Below, piece after piece: positions 10,844 through 20,470 of a stretch of 64,000 nt of DNA. How positions within the stretch are numbered: position 1 is the stretch's first letter; the number at the start of each line of letters is the position of its first letter. The notes beneath the pieces are model-generated. The model did no database searches. It saw only the letters and a program-made list of their open reading frames with translations, and had not been told where the DNA came from. This stretch comes from Phoronis australis (taxonomy: Eukaryota; Phoronida; Phoronidae): contig NMRA01000442.1 of assembly GCA_002633005.1 (NCBI GenBank), positions 183,074-247,073 of the forward strand. The letters run 5' to 3'. The position numbers were made by a program, and so were the translations under genes.

Positions 10844-11800
10844 GTATCCCTTGGTGTCCCAAGTATTGAATGGTAAACATGTTATACAAAAAGGACAATA
10901 ATCTACACTGAAATTATTTTTATTTATTTATTGCAATTATTGCTGTGAAAATTGATAAATATTGTGCATTGCCAAATCGTTATTGCATTATTGGTATGGT
11001 GAGTACATGTTTCTTCAAAATTCAAAATACTAAAATCAAATACGCAGATATACATAAACAGAGTATAATAAATATTGCTTGAAGGGAACTGAAATTACAT
11101 TGAGTACAAAATTTAAAAACTTTCTCAACAAAATTCGTAAAATTCCATCCCCTAAAATGTTCATAAAGTAAAGACGCTGACAAATGTGCATCAAATGATA
11201 AATTGCTAAACATACTTATAATAGTGTTAACTTTACTTCCTTTCATTTATAAGTGTTATGATTAATAAAATTATTTGTTAATAAATAATTTTTATCGCAT
11301 TTTGAAGGGTTTTACCAGTTTTTACATTGTACCTATACAATTTTCTATTGTTTAACTACAAACACGGTAGTGTCCATTATGTTTGACTGAAGTTAGAATT
11401 CCATTCCTCAGTTCTACAACTTAACCTGTCATGATGTAGTTGCAATACCAAATTCCATTAATTGATACCAGTATGTCACTTTTGCAACATTGTATCTACC
11501 ATTGAGAAATGATGCATTCTTTAAATTTATGCAAGTGGTTTTCCTACATTCAAAGAACATTGCCCGAATACTTTGCAGATTTTTCAATGTTACTTTAATG
11601 TAAAGATTGTCAGTGTTATTTAAATTTGTTTTCATTAAGGTTGTCACACTTGCACTAAGCATGCTCACGCCTTGCGTACTATTTTACCGACTTATGCCAA
11701 GTTATATTTATACTCTATGCAGTTTAACAATTATGCTCTATGCAGTATTAAAGTAACTTCCCCTGATTATTATCTGTGAACAGAGCAATTATTTTTACAG
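10844..11800. other. Spacer within the scrambled locus
   Basis: AT-rich, intron-like sequence between a late exon (to 10843) and an early exon (from 11801) of the same gene family. I see no domain or RNA gene in it. The breakpoint that joined the two blocks should lie here. Confidence 0.45.
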
Positions 11801-11982
11801 GAGAGTACACCCTTCAGAGTGGGAAATACAGGGGGAAGTCTTTCCGGTGGCTTTTGGAAAATGTCCCAGGGTATGTGGGGTGGATGGTGAATCAAGTCAG
11901 CCAAGAGGACTCTGCCGAAGCAGCTACGAAATCAAGTCAACATCAGCTACGGAACAGGGAGTCTTTGAAGGCAAATTACTTT
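11801..11982 (+). CDS. DUF6729-type gene, early exon encoding EYTLQSGKYRGKSFRWLLEN
   Basis: The acceptor TTTTTACAG is followed by EYTLQSGKYRGKSFRWLLEN and then VPGYVGWMVNQVS, a signature near the N-terminus of DUF6729-type proteins. The exon ends ..LKANYF at a GTTAAG donor in phase 0, matching the next exon. It is open throughout (182 nt). Confidence 0.65.
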
Positions 11983-12338
11983 GTTAAGATCACTTTTTAG
12001 TCAATGATGTCCATTGTTTGTTTCCATTATTTCAACAGATTATGATTTTCCAACTAATCAGTGGTTAGTTCAAACTCATCATAGTTGCTGTAACACCGTT
12101 ATGTTTTGTTACAAAACTTGTTTAAAATGCTAGAGACCCCGTCGTGATGCTATACTGAAACATTTAAAGTTATTGACTTACCACAGTCATACGCCTACTA
12201 CTTCGTGGTATTGTATCGTGTGGTTTCTAATCGCACAAAATAATACAATTGTGCGAAAGAAATGAATTTACCTTTTCATTTTGTTGTTGATTCATACTTG
12301 GATTACATCAAATTATATCTCGTCTTATTCCTTTGTAG

Positions 12339-12498
12339 AAATATGTTCACATGTTTGAAGAGGGACGAGAGATTGTGAGAAGAAAGGCATCTTCGCAAAA
12401 CCCAAATTACAAGAGCCTGATGATAGGAAAGTTGGTTACACCCTCAAAGTTGGAACGAAGGATAAAGAAAATGTCTTCTCCGTCGAAGTTCAAACCCA
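12339..12498 (+). CDS. DUF6729-type gene, early exon encoding KYVHMFEEGREIV
   Basis: After the acceptor CTTTGTAG the frame is KYVHMFEEGREIVRRKASS then KLERRIKKMSSPSKFKP. It joins in phase 0 to ..LKANYF and leaves in phase 1. The exon is basic and Lys/Arg-rich. A near-identical copy with two stop codons lies at 14820-14980. Confidence 0.6.
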
Positions 12499-12773
12499 GT
12501 AAATATTGCTATCTACGTTAAGTAATTGTCATCTTGTTGTGATCCTGTGAAACGTGAATATCCGTTTCATTGAAATGTCTGATCTGCTTGAATTGACATT
12601 GGGCCTGATTGGCCACGATTTTCTAAGTTTTGGGGTGATCTGTGATGTCAAGATTGTCATTTATACTATGAACACAATGGACTTGTCCATACATTATTTC
12701 TGCTAAAACACTCATTCCTTATATGCAGGGGTTTGTTATTAGTATTTTTGTTAACTCTATTTTGTTTTCTTAG

Positions 12774-12848
12774 ATATTCCTACCCAAGAGGACTTAGAAC
12801 TGGTGGAAGTTGTTGAAGCGCTCGAGGCTTCACAAAAGATAGAAACGG
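12774..12848 (+). CDS. DUF6729-type gene, small early exon IPTQEDLELVEVVEALEAS
   Basis: The acceptor TTTTCTTAG is followed by AT, completing the codon split at 12498, then an acidic helical-looking stretch IPTQEDLELVEVVEALEAS, with a phase-1 donor ACGG/GTAATT. Phases agree on both sides. A degraded copy is at about 15271-15340. Confidence 0.55.
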
Positions 12849-13129
12849 GTAATTAATCTCTTTTGGACGTAGTTACAATGTTTGCCAAAAGACTAACTAT
12901 AGGCATTGTGATTACTGTTTCTGTATTTTAAAATTTCTGACTAATGTTCGATAATTCCTCGTCATGACAGGCACCTACTGTGCAAATTAATTCTGCTTGT
13001 AACAGTCCATCGTGACTTGGAATTATGCAAGCGCCAATTATGATCCATATTGATGATGACAGACTACCTCATTAACAAAAACGTGTATTTGAGATGATCA
13101 TTATAACTTATCTTTCTGCCTGTTACCAG

Positions 13130-13534
13130 TATCTTCACCAAGTCCATTGGTCACTTCCCGGCCATCATCTCTTACCAGACCCTTGACTCACGCATCTTCT
13201 ATGATGTTGGGTGAGTCTTTGAACCGATCAGGTCCTTCAATACATACAAGCCCTTTGACACTACCAGGTCCATCAACATGGCCAGATCCATCAACATGGC
13301 CAGGCCCATCAGCACAACCAGGCCCATCGACGCGACCGGATCCTTTGACAAGACAAGGTCCATCGTCACGACCAGGCCCATCGACACAACTAGGCCCATC
13401 GACACAACTAGGCCCATCGACGCGACCGGATCCTTTGACAAGACAAGGTCCGTCTCTACCTCAGCCATCATCAGGACTAACTCTTGCTCCAGAACCTACA
13501 TCAAGACCAGCAATTCCACTGGACACTAGTCAAG
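13130..13534 (+). CDS. DUF6729-type gene, Pro/Ser/Thr-rich linker exon with hexapeptide repeats
   Basis: The acceptor GTTACCAG joins in phase 1 and the exon stays open to the donor CAAG/GTACAA, also phase 1. Residues about 40-105 are tandem hexapeptides of type (G/D)PST(W/R/Q)(P/L), an 18-nt repeat. Within it, a block reading STRPDPLTRQGPS occurs twice, 90 nt apart. It is probably a disordered linker before the DUF6729 exon. Open frames on the other strand here (13199-13471) are products of the in-phase repeat. Confidence 0.6.
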
Positions 13535-13699
13535 GTACAATCCATTATTATGAAAAAACAATTTTGACATCATTTTCTTGTACTATCATTCTACAATAAT
13601 TGACGTCAACAACCCTTACTTTTTTAATTTCAGACTTTTTTAATTTCAGTCTCAAGGTAATGTATGTTTATGTTTATTGACTAATTGCCCATTTTGCAG

Positions 13700-14088
13700 A
13701 GATACTGTTGCTGGAAGGCTGGCGGAATACTCTCCCAGATGTTGACCACAAGTGGATTGCCAAAGCTTTCTTTGGACTCGGCCCCAGCAATCGAGTAGAG
13801 TTCAAGACAGAGCGCATCACACAGCTCTGGCACAACCCTCCCCAGCCCACTCTCACTCCGGGAAGTCAAGTGGATAGGTTTTTCACTCACCGCCTCTTCT
13901 TGTGGATGCCTGTGAATCTCTGGGGTGTTTTGTTGCGCTGCCCTCATACAGAGGAAGGGAGCAATGTGATCTGTGGTGGCACTATGACTCGAGCGGGTAT
14001 TCACCAAAAGACTCGGATGGTGGTGGACATAGACTCATATTACATCATCGCAGCTGAGTACCTGCGCTGCAATAAATGTGGCAGGAAA
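13700..14088 (+). CDS. DUF6729 domain exon (zinc-ribbon-like)
   Basis: The acceptor TTTTGCAG joins in phase 1 to EILLLEGWRNTLPDVDHKW, and the exon ends at a consensus GTAAGT donor. It contains WHNPPQPTLTPG, FFTHRLFLWMPVNLWGVLLR, then CP with a second Cys 11 residues after the first, GIHQKTRMVVDIDSYYIIAA and EYLRCNKCGRK. The motif order (PPQP, F-F-LWMP, CP..C, R-V-D--YY, TEYL-C--C) is that of DUF6729 as I recall it. The four Cys suggest a metal-binding fold. DUF6729 is of unknown function and usually precedes an RNase-H-like region, which is absent here. Confidence 0.7.
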
Positions 14089-14397
14089 GTAAGTGTTGCA
14101 GAGATTCATGACACAATGGAATGTTAAAGTTTTGATGGATTTTTATTAATGTATTCCCCATGAGCTTTCCCTTTCAGAGGTTACACTACTGTTCATTGAA
14201 CCTGTTTGCATAAATATGGTTTTGTAATGATTCAGAGGTACATTTTATGTCTAAAATCTATTTTACACCAACCTTGAGCTCTTTAGATTGGTTGGGTAAA
14301 ATAGACCAATTGATTTTAGAAATGTCACTCCAACATCACCATGTATTTTTAGAAGCATTTTCCTTTCTTTTTTGAAGTTTCACCATGAACATTTCAG

Positions 14398-14481
14398 ATG
14401 ATCTCTTGGGCCCATGACCTGTTGCGCCAACTGGACTATGATCGCCAGCTGCTGTTCCCGTGTGTCCTAACAGCTAAATGA
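14398..14481 (+). pseudogene. DUF6729-type gene, exon cut off in mid-reading frame
   Basis: The acceptor CATTTCAG is followed by ISWAHDLLRQLDYDRQLLF and PCVLTAK, matching the family's W...LLxQL....R..FPxVLTxK motif that normally runs on into the core. Right after LTAK the sequence changes to the duplicated block that begins at 14479, producing a TGA at 14479-14481. The exon is truncated by a rearrangement, not by a splice site. Confidence 0.65.
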
Positions 14482-15461
14482 TGTCCATTGTTTGTTTGCA
14501 CTATTTCAACAAATTATGATTTTCCAGCTCATCAATGGTTAGTTCAAACTCATCATAGTTGCTGTAACACCGTTATGTTTTGTTACAAAACTTGTTTAAA
14601 ATGCTAGAGACCCTGTCGTGATGCTATACTGAAACATTTATAATGAAAAGTTATCGACTTACCACAGTCATATGCCTACTACTTTGTGGTATTGTATCGT
14701 GTGGTTTCTAATCGCACAAAATAATACAATTGTGCGAATGAAATGAATTTACCTTTTCATTTTGTCGTTGATTCATACTTGGATTACATCAAATTATATC
14801 TCATCTTATTCCTGTGTAGGAATATGTTCACATGTTTGAAGAGGGACGAGAGATTGTGAGAAGAAAGGCATCTTCGCAAAACCCAAACTACAAGAGCCTG
14901 ATGATATGAAATTTGGTTACACCCTCAAAGTTGTAACGAAGGATAAAGAAAATGTCTTCTCCGTCGAAGTTCAAACCCAGTAAATATTGCTATCTACGTT
15001 AAGTAACTGTCATGTCATCTTTCATAAATAACTTGTGATCCTGTGAAACGTGAATATCCGTTTCATTGAAATGTCTGATCTGCTTGAATTGACATTGGGC
15101 CTGATTAGCCACGAGTTTCTAAGTTTTGGGGTCATCTTTGATGTCAAGATTGTCATTTATACTATGAACACAATAGACTTGTCCATACATTATTTCTGCT
15201 AAAAGACTCATTCATTATATGCAGGGGTTTGTTATTAGTATTTTTGTTAACTCTATTTTGTTTTCTTAGATATTCCTACCCAAGAGGATTTAGAACTGGT
15301 GGAAGTTGTTGAAGCGATCGAGGCTTCACAAAAGAAACGAGTAATTAATCTCTTTTGGACGTAGTTACAATGTTTGCCAAAAGATTAACTATAGGCATAG
15401 TGATTACTGTTTCTGTATTTTAAAATTTCTGACTAATTTTCGATAATTCCTCGTCATGACA
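14479..15461 (+). repeat. Duplicated block of early introns and exons (copy of 12004-12968)
   Basis: From ATGATGTCCATTGTTTGTTT to CCTCGTCATGACAGG this block is nearly identical to 12004-12968, intron sequence included, so it was copied as DNA. Its version of the KYVHMF exon (from 14820) reads EYVHMFEEGREIV but has TGA and TAA codons, and its small exon (about 15271) has a 4-bp deletion. The high similarity points to a recent event. The original flank of the duplicate was the broken exon ending at 14478. Confidence 0.75.
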
Positions 15462-15484
15462 GGGCAATACTCTGACCAAATGAG

Positions 15485-15707
15485 ACTCGTGCAAACTGGC
15501 CTGATTGCAATCGCTATGACGAGGCAACACTGAAAGTTCTACTCAAGAAGTATCCAAGTGACCGGGGTAGACAGGGGCTTACAACCAGGTGGCGCCTCAT
15601 CAAGGAGTGGTATGGTAACATACAAAGGCTGGTGATCAACACCCATCAGATCATGCCGCAAACAAACATTCAGCTTCCAAGTTTGAACACAAATACCATT
15701 TACATTG
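15485..15707 (+). CDS. DUF6729-type gene, penultimate exon (NWPDCNRYDEATLKVLLKK)
   Basis: The frame TRANWPDCNRYDEATLKVLL then SDRGRQGLTTRWRLIKEWYG then NIQLPSLNTNTIY matches the family's C-terminal region (WPDCNR...I...LC..H, GGxRLSRW..I..DY..IR). It ends at a consensus GTAAGT donor. The left boundary is uncertain: reading back, a TGA occurs just before it and the duplicated block ends at 15461, so the exon's natural acceptor may be lost. Confidence 0.6.
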
Positions 15708-15863
15708 GTAAGTAGAGCACCTATGGGAATTTTACAGTGTGTGCTAAATCTAGATTCTAATGTAGATGATTAAATGCATTGCAACAGAGAAAGAATTGAT
15801 TAAATTACAGTAAGCATGGGATGACGGTTCAAAAGATGCTAAAAGGCTTTTTGTTTTTTACAG

Positions 15864-16080
15864 GTTTAACAAGAAAGGCAAGGAGGCTGGTTTGAAAGTT
15901 CTACAGGGCATACCACCAGTCCCGGCTTGTGGCCTCTCTACACCAAACCCACCACCCACATCCCTTGAAAGCGGAACTAAAGAGCAGTTACGTTTTAATT
16001 ACAACATGGACACTGCTGGTTTGGCCAAGATCAAGACGACCAAGCGCCGCCCAAGAGTCATCATTCCTGCCTCGCAATGA
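15864..16080 (+). CDS. DUF6729-type gene, last exon (FNKKGKEAGLKVLQGIPPV ... stop)
   Basis: The acceptor TTTTTTACAG is followed by FNKKGKEAGLKVLQGIPPVP and, after a Pro-rich stretch, MDTAGLAKIKTTKRRPRV, stopping with TGA at 16078-16080. The order WxNxRxK, VLLQG, Pro-rich, NTAGQAKxRRR is the family's C-terminus as I recall it. The frame used here needs two bases from the previous exon, but the donor at 15707 leaves one, so a single-base error or decay is likely. Confidence 0.6.
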
Positions 16081-17146
16081 GCCTGCTGCTATCCTGTGGC
16101 TATTCACGAGCCATGTGCACTACACCAGAATTTTTCATCTGTCACAACACCTCCAACAAGAAGATACATGAAGATGTCCTAAATTATCACATGCCACATT
16201 GCAGAGAGAGCTGATTTTTGGCAAGTTATGGCCAATACTTGTTTATTGGTACTGCCGCAAGTTCCATACTGGTTCTTTAGAAAAATGAAGAGTCACTTTG
16301 AAGGCACGAGGTGTTTCGGGAAGAGAGTTGAGGTCTATGTTGTATGCACTCCACTGACTCCAGTCAGTGAAATGGTTTAGTCCACATTAATTGAGGATGC
16401 TGAACTCTCCTGTGTTAGCCCAACACACAGGCGTTTATAAGTACAAACATGTAACATTACGCCAGAAAATGTAGGCAAGTTTGTGACAAACTTATGCTGT
16501 TCCTAAATATAGAGAATATCATGCGCACATGGCCTGCTAATATCAGTCTGATGGCTCCCACCCTCCACAAATATTCTGACCTGCTGAAATTCTTCCTCTC
16601 TGGTATTGGCATAGTTGCCCTTTCTCTACAAAGAAATAAAGTGACTACCCACCCCACAAGTCGGCCAATTAATCTATTTTTGGTATTCACCCGACGAAGC
16701 TTTCAGCGACATTACTGGTCAGTAGACATACCTAAAAGCCTTGTCGAACGAATATGCGTAATTTTGCAATTCAACAGACAAGTCAGCAACCACTTTTGGT
16801 CACAAGGAATTATAATGTATTGTCATTTCCAGGTCAATGTCCAAACTACTTCTCAAGCACTGGTCATTTTCTTAGAGGATACGACAGTATCATTTTTCAA
16901 GAATTTATAATGATTAGTAGTACTCGAAAACGACATGTTTACTAATGGTACACATGGCAGAGGTGCTGAGGTTAGCATGTGCTGTCACTGGTCTTCATGC
17001 TTTGTGGCACTGTTCATCACTGTAGGCATGTATCGGTGTATCGTGTGAACAAACAAACAAACAAGCAAGCAAGCAAACTTGCAGAGTAACAGATTTGGCG
17101 GAAAACAAATCGCCAAATGATAAATCTGGGTGCATTGCTTCAAAGC
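16081..17146. other. Intergenic, no recognisable gene
   Basis: This should include the 3' UTR of the terminal exon. Open frames at 16494-16910 and its antisense show no known domain. Nothing else is supported. Confidence 0.45.
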
Positions 17147-17260
17147 CTGTTGTGGTATATCAATGGGTGTTGCGGCCGACAGATGGCGCCGGCTGGGGAG
17201 AAACCCAGTGCTGACGACCACCCGACCATATCGGCCCAGTGGAATGGCAGACCGATCGAG

Positions 17261-17407
17261 ATGAAACAATTCGTTCGGCGTATGTATCCCGTCTTGGACC
17301 CAGACACTGCAGAGAGCCATGAAGGGGCCTCCCTGTGAATTCAGACAATCAGTATACACTGTAGCAGTACTACCGATCTTCACAGTAGAGGTCTTACAGT
17401 ACGCTAA
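17261..17407 (+). pseudogene. LTR-element ORF-alpha, two frames
   Basis: MKQFVRRMYPVLDPDTAESH runs to a TGA at 17336-17338, and QSVYTVAVLPIFTVEVLQYA follows ten bases downstream in the +1 frame. The copy at 4971 has its TGA at the same codon and the same +10 offset. Function is unknown; a Gag-like role is a guess from position and from the zinc-knuckle-like array in the other copy. Confidence 0.5.
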
Positions 17408-17466
17408 CATTAACATCGACTATTATTTCGATATCTAAAGGAACTTATGAAACTATTGCAGGAAAA

Positions 17467-17862
17467 ATGGCCGAACCGATGTACAAAACGTTACCAGCTG
17501 TCCGGTTAGATGCAACAGTGGAAGGGCAATGGATTGTCTTCCGCGTCGACCCTACGACGAACGCCACTGTGTTGTCGCTAGCAGATTTTGCAGGCGTGCA
17601 ATACGTGGGTAACTGGATTCTAAAGGGACTGTTGTGTGACAGACAGTCGTGGGGTTGCTCAAGAGAAAGCGATGCCCAATATGCCCAGGTCCGTTATGAC
17701 CGAAGGGAATGTGTGGCAGACGTAGTTGATATCTTCTCGCTTGAAATAGAAATACAAGGGAGACGAACCAGGCATATGCCTGTAGTGGTGACGGACGTAC
17801 TGGAGAGTCTGTTGGCATCAGACTTTTTCCAAACGCCGCAGACTCATCCGCTGCAGTTATGA
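17467..17862 (+). CDS. LTR-element ORF-beta, intact 131-aa protein of unknown function
   Basis: The ATG at 17467 gives MAEPMYKTLPAVRLDATVEG, then NATVLSLADFAGVQYVG, AQVRYDRRECVADVVDIF, RRTRHMPVVVTDVLESLLA and SDFFQTPQTHPLQL with a TGA stop. Two broken relatives lie at 6160-6578 and 6977-7455. All three keep YKTLPA/YQTLPA, D-A-VEGxW, LSL-DFA, YAQVRYDR, RRMPV-V and ESLLA-DFF, so the protein was under constraint while the family was active. No transmembrane segment, zinc motif or polymerase motif is visible. It sits just upstream of the 3' untranslated region and LTR, the place where gypsy elements carry a third ORF. Confidence 0.6.
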   Translation: MAEPMYKTLPAVRLDATVEGQWIVFRVDPTTNATVLSLADFAGVQYVGNWILKGLLCDRQSWGCSRESDAQYAQVRYDRRECVADVVDIFSLEIEIQGRRTRHMPVVVTDVLESLLASDFFQTPQTHPLQL

Positions 17863-18298
17863 ATAGTTAAATAATATGGAGGTGTCAGTAGTAATACACT
17901 ATATTCTTAGTTAGTTTGATTTGGGGTGGAGTGTCGCATAATTACACTTTGGGTTGATTTAATTGAGTTGAGGTATGGCATAAATATTTAGTTGACGCGA
18001 GGTATGGCTTAGTAGCGTAATGTTGGAATGGTACGGGGTAAGATTTAATAATGTATATGTGTGTGATTTCATTATATTCGTTTTAATCGGACTGGTTTAG
18101 AGTGGTTGTGAGATTTGGTTTGTTAACTTGATTTAATGATCATTTGGAGACTGACGACTCCCTTTATTTTATTACTCACTTCGCTTATATCTCGTACAAT
18201 TGTATAATGATCAACTGTAGAAATTTTATACTGTCAGAGAATTGCACAGTTGCCCAAATATTTCTTTGGTAAATTTTTGGCTTAACAAAAGGGGGGAG

Positions 18299-19117
18299 CG
18301 TAATATAATGAGGCTATGCCCTCCACGTGCATGCAAACCTGTTTTGGATGCCAACCAGTTTTGGTGTTTGGCAGAACTTATCACATCACGGGTGTTATGC
18401 AATAAATTACAGGGGATATGCTACCTCTGTGGTAGTTAAATCCAGGAATAGTGCTCTGATGTTGAAAACCCAGGAATAGTGGCATTTATGCAAGAATTTT
18501 CTAGGGGATCTGGTCAGTTAGCTCGTTATATTTAGCTCGTTACAGGGACATGGACATAATGTACATACAGAGTGGGTCCATCGCGTGTTGCCACTAAGTT
18601 TAGTATTTAAAGCACTGGCTCTCGAGACCAGGGCAGACTGGATCCACCATAGACCACGACCTCAGACTACGGGGCACGACTCCACAGAGCTGGACGAAAA
18701 CTTCAGACTACAGAGACAAAGCCGGGGCCAGACGAGCAACTTCGTGTGACCAAAAAGTCAAGGAGAAAGGACAACTGAGGTAAAGACACTTATCACGGGC
18801 GTTGGTCTCAGCAAGTTAGTCAATTTTAACCCGCTAGTGATTGTTCTGGAGGGTTAGTTCTGTTGGGACTTGTTTTGTGTTAACGTGTGCGGTAGCTACA
18901 GGGAACCAGTGGCACTGTTTATTAGTAGTTTTTCCAGAAGGGATATCTTGTCTCAATCAGTTAGTCGTCAGTGTCACAACTTATTGTAATCTATTGTTTG
19001 TAAATCACAACGTTGCAAATTAATAGACGTATTCTATTGTTAAAGTATTTGTGTGTTGTTTTATTTATTACCACGTGCGCGCCATCTGTCGGCCGCAACA
19101 CGCATTGACATACCACA
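18299..19117 (+). repeat. LTR of the compact element
   Basis: It follows a purine tract (AACAAAAGGGGGGAG), starts TAATATAATGAGGC..CCTCCACGTGCATGCAAAC and ends ATTGACATACCACA. It aligns with 7872-8654 along its length. The expected initial TGTGATAT has decayed to GCGTAATAT. No matching 5' LTR exists on the left side; only a short inverted LTR end is present there. Confidence 0.6.
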
Positions 19118-19121
19118 CTGT

Positions 19122-20316
19122 CCCCTTATTTGTCAATAGTATAACTGAAAAGCTTACAAGTACCATTCAATAGCACAGGACGGGAAGTCGGCAAAATATT
19201 AAAAAAGAAAGAAGACAGTCAGCTAATGGTAAGACAATTCCCAGTGACAGTTAAAACAATCACATTAAAGAGTACTCTGCAGGCAAGTGCTTTGTCATCT
19301 ATACCAAATCAAGATTAAGTCTGAAATCCTACCTCGAATTCAGACTTTAAAACAACTCAGGCTCAAGCTCATAAAAAGGAAATCTCGAAGTCATACACAG
19401 GGCTCTTTTAACCTATAGTCGAGAAGTTTTGATTAAAAAAGCCTTTGGCCTTGACACCATTTTCCAGGATCGTAGTGAATAATTTGGAGCCTTGAATATA
19501 AAATGATCCATGCTGATGTAAAGTACATAAAAAGTAACCAGCAAACTAAACAGTTCTACAAAAATGAGACTGCGGGTTCTTGGTTTATACGTGAATTTCC
19601 CACACACTGAAAATTTTGCCTTAATCATAAGAAATGAACACACCATAGCAATGTGAAAACTTTTCGACTTAACAATGAACAGCGTTTGCTGAGCCAAGAC
19701 TAACAACAACCAGGATGTTAACAAGTCACCCACGGGAAATGGGAGAGGGTGAAAGACTCAAAAACATCACAGCACCGTCATTTGGGATCGATGACTGATA
19801 AGTGAACAACATCATACTCACAAACATCGTGTTAAGTATTTACGTAAGGCTCTTATCACATTCAGCAAAGCATGTTCCATCACTCATCAATGCAGCCCCT
19901 GATTTCACTCTTATATACAGTATACATATATAAGAGGCCATGTGCGAGACTACCGTGGGTGGGACTGTGACTTTTTTAACTTGCCATTGTCTTCACACCA
20001 CAGCACCAAGTCATCCAGTGGCATCTCTGTTGCAGAATCTCTTGCTAAACTGATCAAGAGAGAGAATCTCTCCCCATCCCACACCTGGATCCATACTGAT
20101 GAAGTCGTCTATGTTATGAGTTGAAGCTGGAAATGGAGCACAGTGCTACAACGCTGCAATGTACCAACGCCTTCTGCCAAAAGGCTTACATTTGATACAG
20201 ACTAAATGCAGTAACTGTTATGAAACTGTCACAACTGCTTCCTTGCTCACATCAGGAGTCTATTACTTTAACATTCGATTGGCTTTGTTTAGACTTTCGG
20301 CTAAAATTAAGTCTAC
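19122..20316. other. Intergenic, no recognisable gene
   Basis: The longest open frame is 19413-19733 on the minus strand, without a known motif. I see nothing I can support. Confidence 0.4.
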
Positions 20317-20470
20317 AGGGCCCATTTGCATAAAAGTTATACACCGAATAGCAGCAACGATGTCACATTATCATGCGTCACATTGTTATTGTTGAATAAT
20401 GCACCTGACGTCATGCAACAATCGAACATATCCACCGGATAACTTTTGGAGCTTTATGCCACTCAGCCCT
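20317..20470. mobile_element. MITE, about 154 bp, copy 1
   Basis: It starts AGGGCCCATTTGCATAAAAG and ends in the approximate reverse complement (GCTTTATGCCACTCAGCCCT). A second copy at 52604-52750 shares the interior (for example CAATGCACCTGACGTCA). There is no coding capacity. Confidence 0.6.

Larger units (their letters stand above)
17151..19117 (+). mobile_element. Compact non-autonomous LTR-family element with inverted ends and 4-bp TSD
   Basis: The left end starts TGTGGTATATCAATGG and continues through GTTGCGGCCGACAGATGGCGC. The right end is its reverse complement, finishing CATTGACATACCACA. About 39 bp are inverted with two mismatches. CTGT flanks both sides (17147-17150 and 19118-19121). 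Inside, in order, are ORF-alpha (17261), ORF-beta (17467-17862), a 430-bp untranslated region, a purine tract and an LTR (18299-19117). No reverse transcriptase or integrase is seen. A TGT..ACA end with a 4-bp TSD fits gypsy-type integration. Ginger1-type DNA transposons, which use related integrases, are an alternative. Confidence 0.65.

Noticed and set aside
13199-13471. Antisense and second-frame ORFs over the Pro-rich exon
   Set aside because: The 18-bp repeat keeps all frames open, so these are shadows of the plus-strand exon.
16985-17416. 143-codon minus-strand ORF
   Set aside because: It is antisense to ORF-alpha of the LTR element and includes simple AAAC/AAGC repeats.
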